NCBI GenBank assembly: GCA_963727755.1
Contig: CAVSHN010000021.1
Location: forward strand, 1-64,000
DNA length: 64,000 nt
Origin: DASYAN01 sp963727755
GTDB taxonomy: Bacteria; Chloroflexota; Ktedonobacteria; Ktedonobacterales; Ktedonobacteraceae
Direction: 5' to 3'
Shown here: one piece after another, positions 26,861 to 36,418 of the stretch
Layout of the letters: each line of letters begins with the position of its first letter
Position numbering within the stretch: position 1 is the stretch's first letter
The notes under the pieces: generated by a model
What the model was told of the DNA's origin: nothing
The model's database searches: none
What the model saw: only the letters and a program-made list of their open reading frames with translations
Translations under genes and position numbers: made by a program

Positions 26861-27149
26861 GGTATGATCTCCTTCATCTTTCTCGATACAATGCTTGCTA
26901 ATCTGCACCTTGCATTGTTCGAATAATCTTCCTTGAAACGAACGCACTAGAGAGAACAGCACCGTTATAGTTTCCAATACATTTTAGATTGACAGCACAT
27001 TACTTGACTTCAAGTAACATACACCGTCAATGTACTATTTCTCGCATGCGCTTGTCCATAGGATATCCCACCTACATCAAGAAATCTATGAAAAATTGTA
27101 AAAATTTTGTAAGGAAGGACAATCAATTAGCCTTTGATTGCTCAAACCA

Positions 27150-28385
27150 TCAACTTTGCACAATCAGCAGATTTATGCCGTTCTCGCGGGTGCGGTGAAT
27201 GCCAGCAACCTCCCTGATACCACCCTCAGGGTAGACCTGTTTGGCCTCATGCTCAGGAAGCAGGCTAGCTACCTCCTTGAGAACAGCATCCAGAAATTGG
27301 TCTTCAGGAACTGTTTTGACCACTTGCCCTTTGCGGAAAATGATACCCTTGCCCTTACCTCCAGCCAAACCAACATCTGCATCACGTGATTCACCAGGAC
27401 CGTTGACTACACAGCCCATGACAGCTACTTGAATGGGCGTTTGCACTTTCATCAGCCGCTTCTCAACTTCATTGGCAACGGCAACTACATCAATCTCAAC
27501 GCGCCCACATGAAGGACAGGAGACAAAGGTTATACCACGACTACGTAGTTCTAGCGAACGCAGGATCTCATAGGCCACTGGCACTTCCTCTTCCGGCTCT
27601 GCACTCAAGCTAACACGAATGGTATCTCCAATTCCTTCAGCCAGCAACAAACCAAGCCCCACCGCTGATTTTACCGAACCACTCACCAGCGTACCAGCTT
27701 CTGTAATACCAAGATGGAGAGGATAGTCCGACAACTGCGAAAAACGACGGTATGCCTCGACCGCTGTAAGAACGGTAGAGGACTTCAACGCCACGATCAC
27801 ATTATGGAAATCTAACTCCTCACACCAGCCAACATACTCCAATGCCTTGTTGACCATACGCTCAACTAGATACTCGCGCTCCCTCCGATGAGCTTCAGCT
27901 GGATCAGACCGCTCTAGCATGCCATCATCGCGTAACCGCACCTGGATACGCTTCATCTGAGCTGCTTTATCTAGCGCATCAACAGAGCCAGAATTGACAC
28001 CTATACGAATTGCTGCACCACGCTCTTTAGCTAGATTGACAATCTGTTCCAGTGAACTGCGAGCTTGTAGAAGGTTGCCAGGGTTGATACGTACTTTATG
28101 AGCACCTTGCCTGAGCGCTTCTAAGGCAAGTGCAGGGTCATAATGAATATCAGCAACAAGCGGAATTTTAATTTGTTTTATGATTTTTCCGATTACTACC
28201 GCATCTTCCATCTCTGGCACTGCGACACGCACAATTTCACAACCGACATCCTGTAAACGATGAATTTGTGCCACAGTCGATTTTACGTCACGTGTATAGG
28301 TCGTGGTCATCGATTGAACTGCAATAGGCGCATCACCACCTACAGGAACATTCCCAACATACACTTTTCTAGTTTTTCTTCTCAT
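27150..28385 (-). CDS. ispG: 4-hydroxy-3-methylbut-2-en-1-yl diphosphate synthase
   Basis: MEP-pathway iron-sulphur enzyme that converts cyclic MEcPP to HMBPP. The 411-aa frame is complete: RKTRKVYVGNVPVGGDAPIAVQSMTTTYT start, TIM-barrel residues (VRVAVPEMEDA, DIHYDP, RINPGNL), and the C-terminal 4Fe-4S cysteines in SCPSCGR and GCVVNGPGE. It is the last gene of the long minus-strand block and follows rseP by 61 bases. A partner IspH gene is not in the window. Confidence 0.97.
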   Translation of the reverse strand: MRRKTRKVYVGNVPVGGDAPIAVQSMTTTYTRDVKSTVAQIHRLQDVGCEIVRVAVPEMEDAVVIGKIIKQIKIPLVADIHYDPALALEALRQGAHKVRINPGNLLQARSSLEQIVNLAKERGAAIRIGVNSGSVDALDKAAQMKRIQVRLRDDGMLERSDPAEAHRREREYLVERMVNKALEYVGWCEELDFHNVIVALKSSTVLTAVEAYRRFSQLSDYPLHLGITEAGTLVSGSVKSAVGLGLLLAEGIGDTIRVSLSAEPEEEVPVAYEILRSLELRSRGITFVSCPSCGRVEIDVVAVANEVEKRLMKVQTPIQVAVMGCVVNGPGESRDADVGLAGGKGKGIIFRKGQVVKTVPEDQFLDAVLKEVASLLPEHEAKQVYPEGGIREVAGIHRTRENGINLLIVQS

Positions 28386-28446
28386 AAAGCAAGGACATCT
28401 CCTTTAAACCTTACAACGCTGATACGGCTGCTATGCATTCTATCGC

Positions 28447-29656
28447 TTAACTCCCCCAATGCAGGACATCACTGATCGTGACAACCACCATCAGCAGGAG
28501 CAAGACTGCCATCCCAACAAAGTTTATGAGCCCTTCACGCTCTGGCCTCAAGCGTTTCCCCCCGCGTAGTACTTCTATCAGGACCAGAAAGACACGCCCG
28601 CCATCAAGAGCAGGGAAGGGCAAGATGTTAAAAATTGCTAGGTTTAAGCTCAACATCGCACTCAGAGCAAGTAATGGCCACCAACCAGCATATGGCACAG
28701 ATTGCGCAACTGCACTCGTTATATGCGCAATACCGACAGGCCCAGTAACCTGAAATGGCAGTAAGCCAATGACCATCTGCACCAGAGTCACCACCAATAA
28801 ACGCGTCGTGTCAAATGTCAGTATGATCCCCTTCCAAGGCGCTTGCCAGAAAGGTGTCGTTATCATGATAACCTTTGGATCAACTCCTAGATAACCCTCA
28901 TTTAGCTTTGGATGTGCTCGCGCATTGACAACCACTGTCGTGTTGGAAGATGCACCCTTATGACGAACTACCAGGATGACCGCTACTGTATGCTGCCGCT
29001 CTGGAACCTTGGCACCAATCTGCCCCAAAACTGTGTGCATCTTGTCAAAAGTATGTACCGGCATTCCATCGACAGAAAGAACTCTATCATCGACACGTAA
29101 ACCTGCTGCCTGTGCAGGTGAGCCTGCTGCTATCGAGCCAATGATCGGATCAGTAGAGCTGACAGGCTGGCCATCTGTGTAAGCCATCGTGAAGAGGATA
29201 ATGGCCAGCAGGAAGTTCATTACGACACCAGCAACAAGCACAACTAGGCGTTTGCTAGCTGATTGCGCCGCAAAGCTTTTAGAATCATACTGCCCATTCT
29301 CATCATAAGCATCTCCCGTCTCACCTGACATGCGTACAAAACCACCAATTGGAAGCAAATTGAGAGAATAGATGGTATGATCAGAAGTATCAGCACTACT
29401 ATGACTGGCCCCGCCACTTGTTCCACACAAAGGGCTCAGAGTACTATTGGTATCAATCTCCCGACTACGACCAAACCATATCACCTCCCAACCACCCCTG
29501 TCCCGTTTACGGATACCCACCAGAGACGGCGGAAAGCCCATCCCAAACTCCTCTACCCGAATACCTGCCCATTTTGCCGGTAATAAAGTGACCTAACTCA
29601 TGCACGAATACCAGTAGACCTAATACTGGGATAATCGTCAGTATATACCAATTCAT
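28447..29656 (-). CDS. rseP: Site-2 protease RseP (N-terminal frameshift)
   Basis: Intramembrane zinc metalloprotease that cleaves anti-sigma factors and signal-peptide remnants. The ATG at 29656 begins MNWYILTIIPVLGLLVFVHELGHF with the HExxH zinc site. An extra A near 29577 (GGCAAAATGG) breaks the frame; the next frame continues WAGIRVEEFGMGFPPSLVG and on through NLLPIGGFVRMSGE, a PDZ domain (IGSIAAGSPAQAAGLRVDDRVLSVDG) and the C-terminal NILPFPALDGGRVFL with the LDG motif. Overall about 400 aa, normal for the family. It lies between dxr and ispG, a typical order. Confidence 0.9.
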
Positions 29657-30863
29657 GTCCTTTTTCCTCTATGCCGCTTTTCAAATTTTGTGCACTTTTC
29701 TTCCATAATTCGTGCACCATCCGTCGTGCCCAACTACAAGCCTCAAGCGTCGCAGAAACGTCTGGCTGCTCAACAGAGTCGTGACAATCTAGAACAGCCT
29801 CAACCAACTCAGCAATCTGCAGGAAGCTAATCTCACCAGCAAGGAATAGTTCCACTGCCTCTTGATCAGCCCCAACAAGAGCGCATGGGTACGTCCCTCC
29901 ACGTCTGCCAGCCTCAATTGCTAATCGGAAACACGGAAAACGCTCCAGCTTTAGTTCCTCAAAACGGAGAGCGCCAATCTCGGGCCAACGCAACTCACAT
30001 ATGATCCCTGTCTCCTTACTGTTTAAGCGAAGAGGGTAAGCCAGAGCATTCATAATCGGCAAATGCATGCTTGGTAAACTAGCTTGCATCTTAATGGAGC
30101 CATCGATAAACTCCACCATTGAGTGGATAATACTTTCAGGATGAATGACTACATCGATACGCTCATAAGGCACCCCAAAAAGCCAGTGAGACTCAATGAC
30201 CTCCAGACCTTTATTCATCAAGGTCGCACTATCAATTGTAATCTTTGGACCCATCTGCCATGTAGGATGAGCCAGCGCCTGATCGACCGTCACCGCCTGA
30301 ATCTGCTCATATGCCGCAGAACGAAAAGGTCCACCAGAAGCAGTCAAAAGCAAACGCGAGATATCCTCCGTTGCCTCACCCTTCAGACATTGCCAGATAG
30401 CACTATGCTCACTATCGATGGGCAAAATAGGCACTCTAGCACGCTGAGCTGCCTGCATCACTAGATGACCAGCCATGACCAGAGTTTCTTTATTCGCCAA
30501 TGCAATGACCTTACCCGCTTCGATTGCAGCAAGGGTAGGCTTCAGACCAACTAGACCAGATGTAGCTACCACCACGACATCAGCCTCAGGACACGTTGCC
30601 GCAGCTAGCAAGCCCCGCTCACCAAGCAAAGCCTCAGGCAAAAGAGCCCGTACTTTTTCCTCAGCTTCCGAGGCGTCTGCAAAACATGCCACAAGGGATG
30701 GTTTAAATTCCTGCACCTGCTGGGAAAGGAGTTCAACATTATTTCGTGCAGCTAATGCAACAATTTGAAACTGGTCAGGGAAACACCGTACCACATCTAG
30801 CGTCTGCCGACCAATCGATCCCGTGCTTCCCAGTAAAGCAATATGCCTCGGGAATGTTGCCAT
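29598..30863 (-). CDS. dxr: 1-deoxy-D-xylulose 5-phosphate reductoisomerase
   Basis: Second MEP-pathway enzyme; isomerises and reduces DXP to MEP with NADPH and a divalent metal. GSTGSIGRQTLDVV is the nucleotide site; IDSEHSAIWQCL and TASGGPFR hold metal and substrate residues, and HPESIIHSMVEFIDGS is characteristic. As read, the frame runs 59 bases into rseP. If one A is missing from the A-run near 29667, the protein ends IEEKRT with an ATGA overlap with rseP, a more usual operon junction. Either way the catalytic part is complete. Confidence 0.96.
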   Translation of the reverse strand: MATFPRHIALLGSTGSIGRQTLDVVRCFPDQFQIVALAARNNVELLSQQVQEFKPSLVACFADASEAEEKVRALLPEALLGERGLLAAATCPEADVVVVATSGLVGLKPTLAAIEAGKVIALANKETLVMAGHLVMQAAQRARVPILPIDSEHSAIWQCLKGEATEDISRLLLTASGGPFRSAAYEQIQAVTVDQALAHPTWQMGPKITIDSATLMNKGLEVIESHWLFGVPYERIDVVIHPESIIHSMVEFIDGSIKMQASLPSMHLPIMNALAYPLRLNSKETGIICELRWPEIGALRFEELKLERFPCFRLAIEAGRRGGTYPCALVGADQEAVELFLAGEISFLQIAELVEAVLDCHDSVEQPDVSATLEACSWARRMVHELWKKSAQNLKSGIEEKGHELVYTDDYPSIRSTGIRA

Positions 30864-30967
30864 AGATTTTCCTTCCGTCTTAGCAACTCGCTACTGGATT
30901 ATACCATAAACGCGAGCAGGCGTACTAAAAGATTAATAGTAACTTAGAAATAAACAATGGTCGTATT

Positions 30968-31858
30968 TTATTTTAATAACAGCATTACCTGAGAAAATAT
31001 ATAGACTATGACAAAAGCAAATAGTAAACTGTCAACTCGATCAAGCATCCCACCATGACCAGGCATCATCCGACCACTATCCTTCACATTCGTTTGTCGT
31101 TTGATCAAAGACTCAGCAAGATCTCCCAATGTAGCAGCCGAACCAATTAGCAAGGCAAGCAAGATCGCAAAATACCAGGGAATACCCAACGGCACAACGG
31201 TAAGCACGAGACAGATGATCGTACAAACGATAAAACCACCGATGACACCTTCCCATGTTTTGCCAGGACTAATCAGGGGAGCAAGTTTATGTCGACCGAA
31301 GCAGCGACCACTAAAAAATGCCGCTCCATCAAAGACCCAGACACCTACCAATGCAGTTAACAACCACCAAGCACCAGGGGGAAGATAGATCCAGCCTCCA
31401 GAAGCCGGACGCCAGAGTACAGGATTATACCCACGCAGCAACACAGCACAACTCATGGGCCAAGCCAGATAAATGGGAACAGCTAGTGTCAAGGCCCAAT
31501 CGACCAACACACCATCATGGCTCTTGCGCAAGAAAAACCAGGGAAATGAAATCAATAATGCAACCCCCAAACCGATTTCAAGCACGAGCAGATGCATCTG
31601 CGACGGCAACATGGCAGCTATCAAAAACAGAATGCCGAGGCCTAGACTCATCACACTCAGAGGGCGGTAGCCCACATTAGCCAACATATGGTGCATTTCA
31701 AAGCTACTTAATGCAACGACTAGCAATGCAGCAGTAAACGCCCCCCAACCCCCAAACCAGCAAAGGAAAAGAACAAAAGGAATCGCAATCAAAGCCGTCA
31801 GCCAGCGCTGACCAAGCGATGATGCTCGAAACATTCTGCTGCTCAGGTTTAGCCACAC
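30968..31858 (-). CDS. cdsA: Phosphatidate cytidylyltransferase
   Basis: Integral membrane enzyme making CDP-diacylglycerol from phosphatidic acid and CTP, the branch point for phospholipids. The 296-aa protein has about eight hydrophobic helices and ends with the family signature SLIKRQTNVKDSG...MPGHGGMLDRVDS. It provides precursor for the phosphatidylglycerol used by the cardiolipin synthase at 12.9 kb. Same strand and order as in many bacteria (uppS-cdsA-dxr). The upstream gap of 130 bases to uppS contains a stem-loop (31942-31979). Confidence 0.96.
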   Translation of the reverse strand: MWLNLSSRMFRASSLGQRWLTALIAIPFVLFLCWFGGWGAFTAALLVVALSSFEMHHMLANVGYRPLSVMSLGLGILFLIAAMLPSQMHLLVLEIGLGVALLISFPWFFLRKSHDGVLVDWALTLAVPIYLAWPMSCAVLLRGYNPVLWRPASGGWIYLPPGAWWLLTALVGVWVFDGAAFFSGRCFGRHKLAPLISPGKTWEGVIGGFIVCTIICLVLTVVPLGIPWYFAILLALLIGSAATLGDLAESLIKRQTNVKDSGRMMPGHGGMLDRVDSLLFAFVIVYIFSQVMLLLK

Positions 31859-31941
31859 CCATTTTATTGTTCTGCTTATTCGTGCGGTGCAACCAGCTCA
31901 CCCCCTCTGCTCGCAGCGAAAGCTACTCAATGAGGACCTCT

Positions 31942-31979
31942 GTGTAGTAGATAGGACGTGGACATCCTGTCTACTACAC
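31942..31979. other. Imperfect long inverted repeat between uppS and cdsA
   Basis: GTGTAGTAGATAGGA and TCCTGTCTACTACAC flank a short loop, with at most two mismatches. No T-run follows on either strand, so it is unlikely to be a standard terminator; an RNA processing or stabilising hairpin within the operon transcript fits better. Confidence 0.55.
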
Positions 31980-31988
31980 GAATATATC

Positions 31989-32780
31989 CTAGGTAGTGGA
32001 AACTGCTAGGCGCCCAAAACGCCTTTGTCGTTGAGAATAGCTTTCCAGTGCAGCAAGCAGATCCTCTCGTCCAAAATCAGGCCAGAGGGTGGGTGTCACA
32101 TAGTACTCGCTATAGGCAGATTGCCAGAGCAAGAAATTGCTGACACGCATCTCGCCAGCAGTACGAATAACCAGCTCTGGATCAGGCAGATCTCGCGTAT
32201 ACAAATAAGAGCTAATCAACTCTTCAGTAATCATATCAGGGCAGCGTCCATCAGCAATAATCTGACGCACAGCATCAACTAGTTCAGCACGCCCCCCATA
32301 ATTAAAACACACATTTAAGCCAATGCGTGTATTATCTTTCGTCAACTCGACAGAGTCACGCACTGCCTGCTGAATATCAGCCGAAAGATCTTCAAGACGA
32401 CCAAGATGGCGCAGACGCACACCATCACGATGAAGTTTCTCCAAGTCCGAGCGGATTGTTTCCCAGAAAAGACGCATTAAGCCATCAACTTCAACACGTG
32501 GTCGCCCCCAGTTCTCGGTGGAAAAGGCATAGACACTAAGCATTTCAATCTGCTCATCAGTAGCGCACTCAACAACACGACGTAGAGCATTAACACCTGC
32601 CTTATGACCAGCAAGACGAGGAAGATGACGTTTCGTTGCCCAGCGCCCATTGCCATCCATAATGATAGCAATGTGGCGCAATTGAGGCTTCGACTGCAAC
32701 TGCCCAGATTCGGCAGCTTCCGACTGCGCAGATTTGCTCTCCTTCCCATTAGAGGCAAAGAGCTTTGACAATTTGGTCAA
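31989..32780 (-). CDS. uppS: Isoprenyl (undecaprenyl) diphosphate synthase
   Basis: cis-prenyltransferase that extends farnesyl diphosphate to the undecaprenyl carrier for cell-wall synthesis. Contains the catalytic IIMDGNGRWA motif, the Arg/His stretch RHLPRLAGHKAGVNALRRVV, FSTENWGRP and the C-terminal DLPDPELVIRTAGEMRVSNFLLWQSAYSE. The last motif usually reads RTSGE; Ser to Ala here is a mild variant. 263 aa with a polar N-terminal extension. It abuts frr (2 bases). Confidence 0.96.
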   Translation of the reverse strand: MTKLSKLFASNGKESKSAQSEAAESGQLQSKPQLRHIAIIMDGNGRWATKRHLPRLAGHKAGVNALRRVVECATDEQIEMLSVYAFSTENWGRPRVEVDGLMRLFWETIRSDLEKLHRDGVRLRHLGRLEDLSADIQQAVRDSVELTKDNTRIGLNVCFNYGGRAELVDAVRQIIADGRCPDMITEELISSYLYTRDLPDPELVIRTAGEMRVSNFLLWQSAYSEYYVTPTLWPDFGREDLLAALESYSQRQRRFGRLAVSTT

Positions 32781-32782
32781 AA

Positions 32783-33340
32783 TTAGACCTCCAGGATCTC
32801 CATTTCCTTGGCTTTACCAACCTTATCCATCTCCTCGATGTAGCGGTCGGTGAGCTTCTGTAGTCGTTCTGTACTACGCTTCAGCTCGTCCTCAGAAACC
32901 TCTTTCTTTTTCTCACGATCGCGTAATTTATCTTGTACATCACGACGGACATTGCGCACTGCGACCTTATGCTCATCCAGCTTCTTGTGCAGGGTCTTCA
33001 CAAGATCACGACGTCGCTCTTCACTCATCGGCGGAATAGCCAGACGAATGACTTGCCCGTCATTTGTCGGATTAATACCAAGATCCGATCTTTGAATGGC
33101 CTTCTCAATGTCAACTAATAACTTCCGCTCCCAGGGCTGAATTACTAGCAGACGTGCTTCGGGAACAGTGATTGAGGCAACCTGATTGATTGGCGTAGGA
33201 GTTCCATAATAGTCAACGGTGATACGTTCGACCAAAGCAGCGCTTGCACGACCTGCACGAATAGCACTGATATCATGTTTTAGAGTCTCAACTGCCTTTT
33301 GCATACGCCGCTCAGCATCTTCGAATAGATCCGCTGTCAT
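32783..33340 (-). CDS. frr: Ribosome recycling factor
   Basis: Splits post-termination ribosomes together with EF-G. The 185-aa length is typical, as are LKHDISAIRAGRASAALVERITVDYYGTPTPINQVASITVPEARLL and the C-terminal helix with VRNVRRDVQDKLRDREKKKEVSEDE. Sits between pyrH and uppS, the classical order. About 118 bases separate it from pyrH; GAGGATGC lies before the start. Confidence 0.97.
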   Translation of the reverse strand: MTADLFEDAERRMQKAVETLKHDISAIRAGRASAALVERITVDYYGTPTPINQVASITVPEARLLVIQPWERKLLVDIEKAIQRSDLGINPTNDGQVIRLAIPPMSEERRRDLVKTLHKKLDEHKVAVRNVRRDVQDKLRDREKKKEVSEDELKRSTERLQKLTDRYIEEMDKVGKAKEMEILEV

Positions 33341-33458
33341 AGCATCCTCCCTTTTTTCTTAAGCGCAACGTGTACCTTCAAGCAAATGGAACATAACGAT
33401 AGAAGGTATGCACATCTCATTCGTTCTTTGTAGTAGCACGACGAGCAATCCCGTTCTT

Positions 33459-34199
33459 CTATAGGATCATATCTCTCGTGTCCTCTGATGAGACCAGTGT
33501 ACCATACTTTTCACCACAAACAATGGCCGCTAAAGCTCCTTGTTGGTGCAAGTTAAAGACAATAATGGGCATTTTATTGTCCTTACAGAGAGATAGAGCG
33601 GTACTGTCCATAACCTTCAACCCCATATTCAATGCCTGCATATAGCTCAATTGCTCAAACTTACGGCTTTGAGCATTGCGCATAGGATCATCATCGTAGA
33701 TGCCATCTACTTTTGTCGCTTTGAGTAACACCTGTGCATTCAGCTCGACTGCCCGTAATGCTGCTGCCGTGTCAGTAGTGAAAAATGGATGGCCACTACC
33801 AGCAGCCAGAATAACCACACGTCCCTTCTCCAGATGACGTTCTGCTCGGCGGCGGATAAAAGATTCCGCCACTGGTGGCATCTCAATGGCAGTCTGTACC
33901 CGCGTCACAACGCCGAGCTTCTCCAGTGCATCTTGCATGACTAGCGAATTCATTACCGTTGCTAACATGCCAACATAGTCAGCAGTAGCACGATTTATAC
34001 CAGTGGCGGCGGCATCCGCGCCGCGCCACATATTTCCTCCACCAATGACCATGGCAATTTCAACACCTAAATCGTGTACGCACTTGACTTCACCAGCAAG
34101 ACGCCATATCAATTCGGCATCGATGCCATGTCCTTGTGGACCTAGAGCCTCGCCACTCAATTTGAGCAGGATACGCCGATACTTCAGATCAACTGACAT
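33459..34199 (-). CDS. pyrH: Uridylate kinase
   Basis: Bacterial UMP kinase, hexameric, of the amino-acid-kinase fold, 246 aa. Visible: RILLKLSGEAL at the N-terminus, VIGGGNMWRGA, the DYVGMLATVMNSLVMQDALE segment, GSGHPFFTTDTAAALRA, and ATKVDGIYDDDP. Supplies UDP for nucleotide and cell-wall precursors. Begins 3 bases after tsf. Confidence 0.97.
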   Translation of the reverse strand: MSVDLKYRRILLKLSGEALGPQGHGIDAELIWRLAGEVKCVHDLGVEIAMVIGGGNMWRGADAAATGINRATADYVGMLATVMNSLVMQDALEKLGVVTRVQTAIEMPPVAESFIRRRAERHLEKGRVVILAAGSGHPFFTTDTAAALRAVELNAQVLLKATKVDGIYDDDPMRNAQSRKFEQLSYMQALNMGLKVMDSTALSLCKDNKMPIIVFNLHQQGALAAIVCGEKYGTLVSSEDTRDMIL

Positions 34200-34202
34200 C
34201 GG

Positions 34203-34802
34203 CTAATTTTCTCCTAGCGCGAAACGGCTGAAGCGGCGCAGCACAATGTTTTCGCCAGTATCAGCAATGACTTTGCGCACAAGGTCACTAACGGTAACTG
34301 ACTCATCCTTTACCCAAGGCTGCATCATAAGTACCCGTTCTCCTAGAGCCTTCTTAAGCTTGCCTTTGATCACCTCTTCACGACGCTCAGCCGGAACACG
34401 TTCTAGCGAGGGATCTTCAGCAATCTTCTTCTGCTCTTCTGCAAGCACATCAGCAGGAATATCTTCATAACTGATGTATTTAGGAGCGACACCCACGATC
34501 TGGAGAGCCAGTTCATTGGCTAGATTGCGGAAACTTTCGCTACGCGCCACAAAATCGGTACTGCAATTCAGCTCTAACAGAACTCCAACCCGGTTGTTGT
34601 GATGCACATAGGAGAAAACGCCTCCTTCTCTCGTCTCACGGCCCGCAGAGATCATCTTCTCCGCTTTTTTAGCACTCCGCGTTTCAAGATAGCTCACCGC
34701 ATCATGCCAAGTTTTCGCATTGGTCAAAGCATTCTTGCAATCTGCAAAGGTTGCACCGGTTTCTTCGCGTAATTTCTTTACGTCAGCAGCAGTATAATCC
34801 AT
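34203..34802 (-). CDS. tsf: Elongation factor Ts, short form
   Basis: Nucleotide exchange factor for EF-Tu. At 199 aa it lacks one of the two core repeats seen in the roughly 280-aa E. coli protein, as in cyanobacteria and Chloroflexota. The N-terminal UBA-like part (VKKLREETGATFADCKNAL) and the core motif LNCSTDFVARSESF are present, followed by the C-terminal AIxxQPWVKDESVTVSDLV-type segment. It follows rpsB after a 245-base gap that holds a terminator-like hairpin. Confidence 0.96.
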   Translation of the reverse strand: MDYTAADVKKLREETGATFADCKNALTNAKTWHDAVSYLETRSAKKAEKMISAGRETREGGVFSYVHHNNRVGVLLELNCSTDFVARSESFRNLANELALQIVGVAPKYISYEDIPADVLAEEQKKIAEDPSLERVPAERREEVIKGKLKKALGERVLMMQPWVKDESVTVSDLVRKVIADTGENIVLRRFSRFALGEN

Positions 34803-34982
34803 CTTGGTAATTTCTCCTCAATCCTAAATCTATAATACTCAGATAGCGACGACGGGACAATAACCCGTGTGCATCTTTTTTGGTCTCTGAGTGCTGTCCC
34901 AATCCTGTTCCAGTCTTGGCTGACTTCCTCTAGAATGACACTTGGCATCTAGATTCGCTCAACAGAACGAACCTAGATACAC

Positions 34983-35029
34983 AAAAAGGCAGGAGGAAGG
35001 AGGCAACATGCCCCTTACCTCCTACCTGA
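34983..35029 (-). terminator. Stem-loop with T-run between rpsB and tsf
   Basis: On the minus strand GGTAGGAGGTAAGG (35026 down) pairs with CCTCCTTCCTCCTGCC (to 34988), followed by TTTTT at 34987-34983. It could terminate part of the rpsB transcripts and so set the S2 to EF-Ts ratio. Confidence 0.6.
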
Positions 35030-35047
35030 CAAAATGTTGTTTTTAGG

Positions 35048-35974
35048 CTAATGAGCCTCTTTAGCAACGAGCTGTGGCTCTTCTGCCTGGATAGCAGGCT
35101 CCTCCACCACTTCAGCCGACTCTGCAATGGGCTTCTCTTCCGAAGCTGATACATTCCCTGCAATGGGCTTCTCTTCCGAAGCTGATACCTTTACTGCAAC
35201 AGACACCGTTTCTGGTTCTGCCGTAGGCAAAGGCAACTCAACAGCAGGCTCGCCCTGGGGAGATTCCTCATCCTTTTGCAGTGCTTCATGCTCACGGCGA
35301 CCTTCAACAGCGGCATCAGCAATTTTTGCACATAAGAGGCGCACAGCACGAATAGCGTCATCATTTGCAGGGATAGGAAAATCCATCTCATCAGGATCAC
35401 AGTTGGTATCCGCGAGAGCAATGATTGGAATTTCCAAGCGTCGTGCCTCTAGTACTGCCGTGCGTTCCTTTCGCGTATCAACAATAAAAACGGCACCGGG
35501 CAAGCGACGCATATCTTTAATGCCACCTAGAATACGCTCAAGACGAGTCAGCTCATCCTGCAAACGCTGAACTTCCTTCTTGGGCAAGCGCTCAAAGTCG
35601 CCATTATCGCGACGAGCTTCTAACTCACGAAGGTGGGCAATACGTAGTTGAATGGTCTTGAAGTTTGTTAACATGCCCCCAAGCCAACGCTGATTCACAT
35701 AATACATCCCACAGCGCTTGGCCTCTTCCGCTACAGCTTCCTGGGCCTGTTTCTTGGTACCAACAAAGAGCAAGGTGCCACCATCAGCGACAAGTTGTTG
35801 AACGAACTTGTAAGCTTCATTAAGACGACCCACCGTCTGCTGGAGATCGATAATGTGGATGCCATTGCGATCCATAAAGATGAACTGCTGCATCTTAGGA
35901 TTCCAACGGCGAGTCTGATGACCAAAATGCACACCAGCTTCCAAAAGCTGTTTCATTGAAATGATGTTAGCCAA
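35048..35974 (-). CDS. rpsB: 30S ribosomal protein S2
   Basis: Small-subunit protein. The likely start is TTG at 35974, 7 bases after GGAGG, giving LANIISMKQLLEAGVHFGHQ; an earlier in-frame start at 36007 lacks that support. Conserved blocks include GVHFGHQTRRWNPKM, IDLQQTVGRL, FVGTKKQAQEAV, VNQRWLGGMLTNF and VDTRKERTAVLEARRLEIPIIALADTNCDPD. The C-terminus carries a roughly 80-residue acidic extension with a duplicated VSASEEKPIA unit, beyond the usual S2 end; similar tails occur in some Actinobacteria and Chloroflexota. Confidence 0.96.
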   Translation of the reverse strand: MANIISMKQLLEAGVHFGHQTRRWNPKMQQFIFMDRNGIHIIDLQQTVGRLNEAYKFVQQLVADGGTLLFVGTKKQAQEAVAEEAKRCGMYYVNQRWLGGMLTNFKTIQLRIAHLRELEARRDNGDFERLPKKEVQRLQDELTRLERILGGIKDMRRLPGAVFIVDTRKERTAVLEARRLEIPIIALADTNCDPDEMDFPIPANDDAIRAVRLLCAKIADAAVEGRREHEALQKDEESPQGEPAVELPLPTAEPETVSVAVKVSASEEKPIAGNVSASEEKPIAESAEVVEEPAIQAEEPQLVAKEAH

Positions 35975-36418
35975 AAATGAACCTCCCTTGATCCTCCGCT
36001 CTCCCATTCAGACGTCAGGGTCCCCAAGGTACGATGATCTTTTACTTTCAGTTCTGCCTGATCTCTCGGCTGCTTTGCTGCAAAGGGCCCCAGGGTCGAC
36101 GCTGAGTAGAGAACGTGCGTATTTGCTTATTAAGATCTGCCCACTATCAACAATAGGCAAGAACTTCCCAAGTACTGCCAAGTTGGCCACGGTACTGCGA
36201 GTGAAGTATAGCACAGAGCCCCTATGGACGCAAGAAAATTTCGTTAGGTATCCAGGGCTCTTCAAAAGTTGCTCAACAGATGCAAGCGATCAATGTTCCA
36301 AAGGCCCTTCATGTTTAATACTGTTTGCTTGTTGAATACACCAGTATAGTATATAGTGTACACATTTATAGCTAATCAACTCATACTATTTCAGGGGTTG
36401 TAGAAAGTAGAAGGGGAA
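35975..36418. other. rpsB leader and divergent promoter region
   Basis: No gene. On the minus side it carries the rpsB promoter and a leader of about 230 nt; on the plus side the upstream region of the response regulator at 36419. Confidence 0.6.
36205..36233 (-). promoter_or_regulatory. Sigma-70-type promoter of rpsB operon
   Basis: Minus strand TTGCGT (36233-36228), 17-base spacer, TATACT (36210-36205). It leaves a 5' leader of about 230 nt before the S2 start, long enough for an autoregulatory S2-binding structure. Confidence 0.65.
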
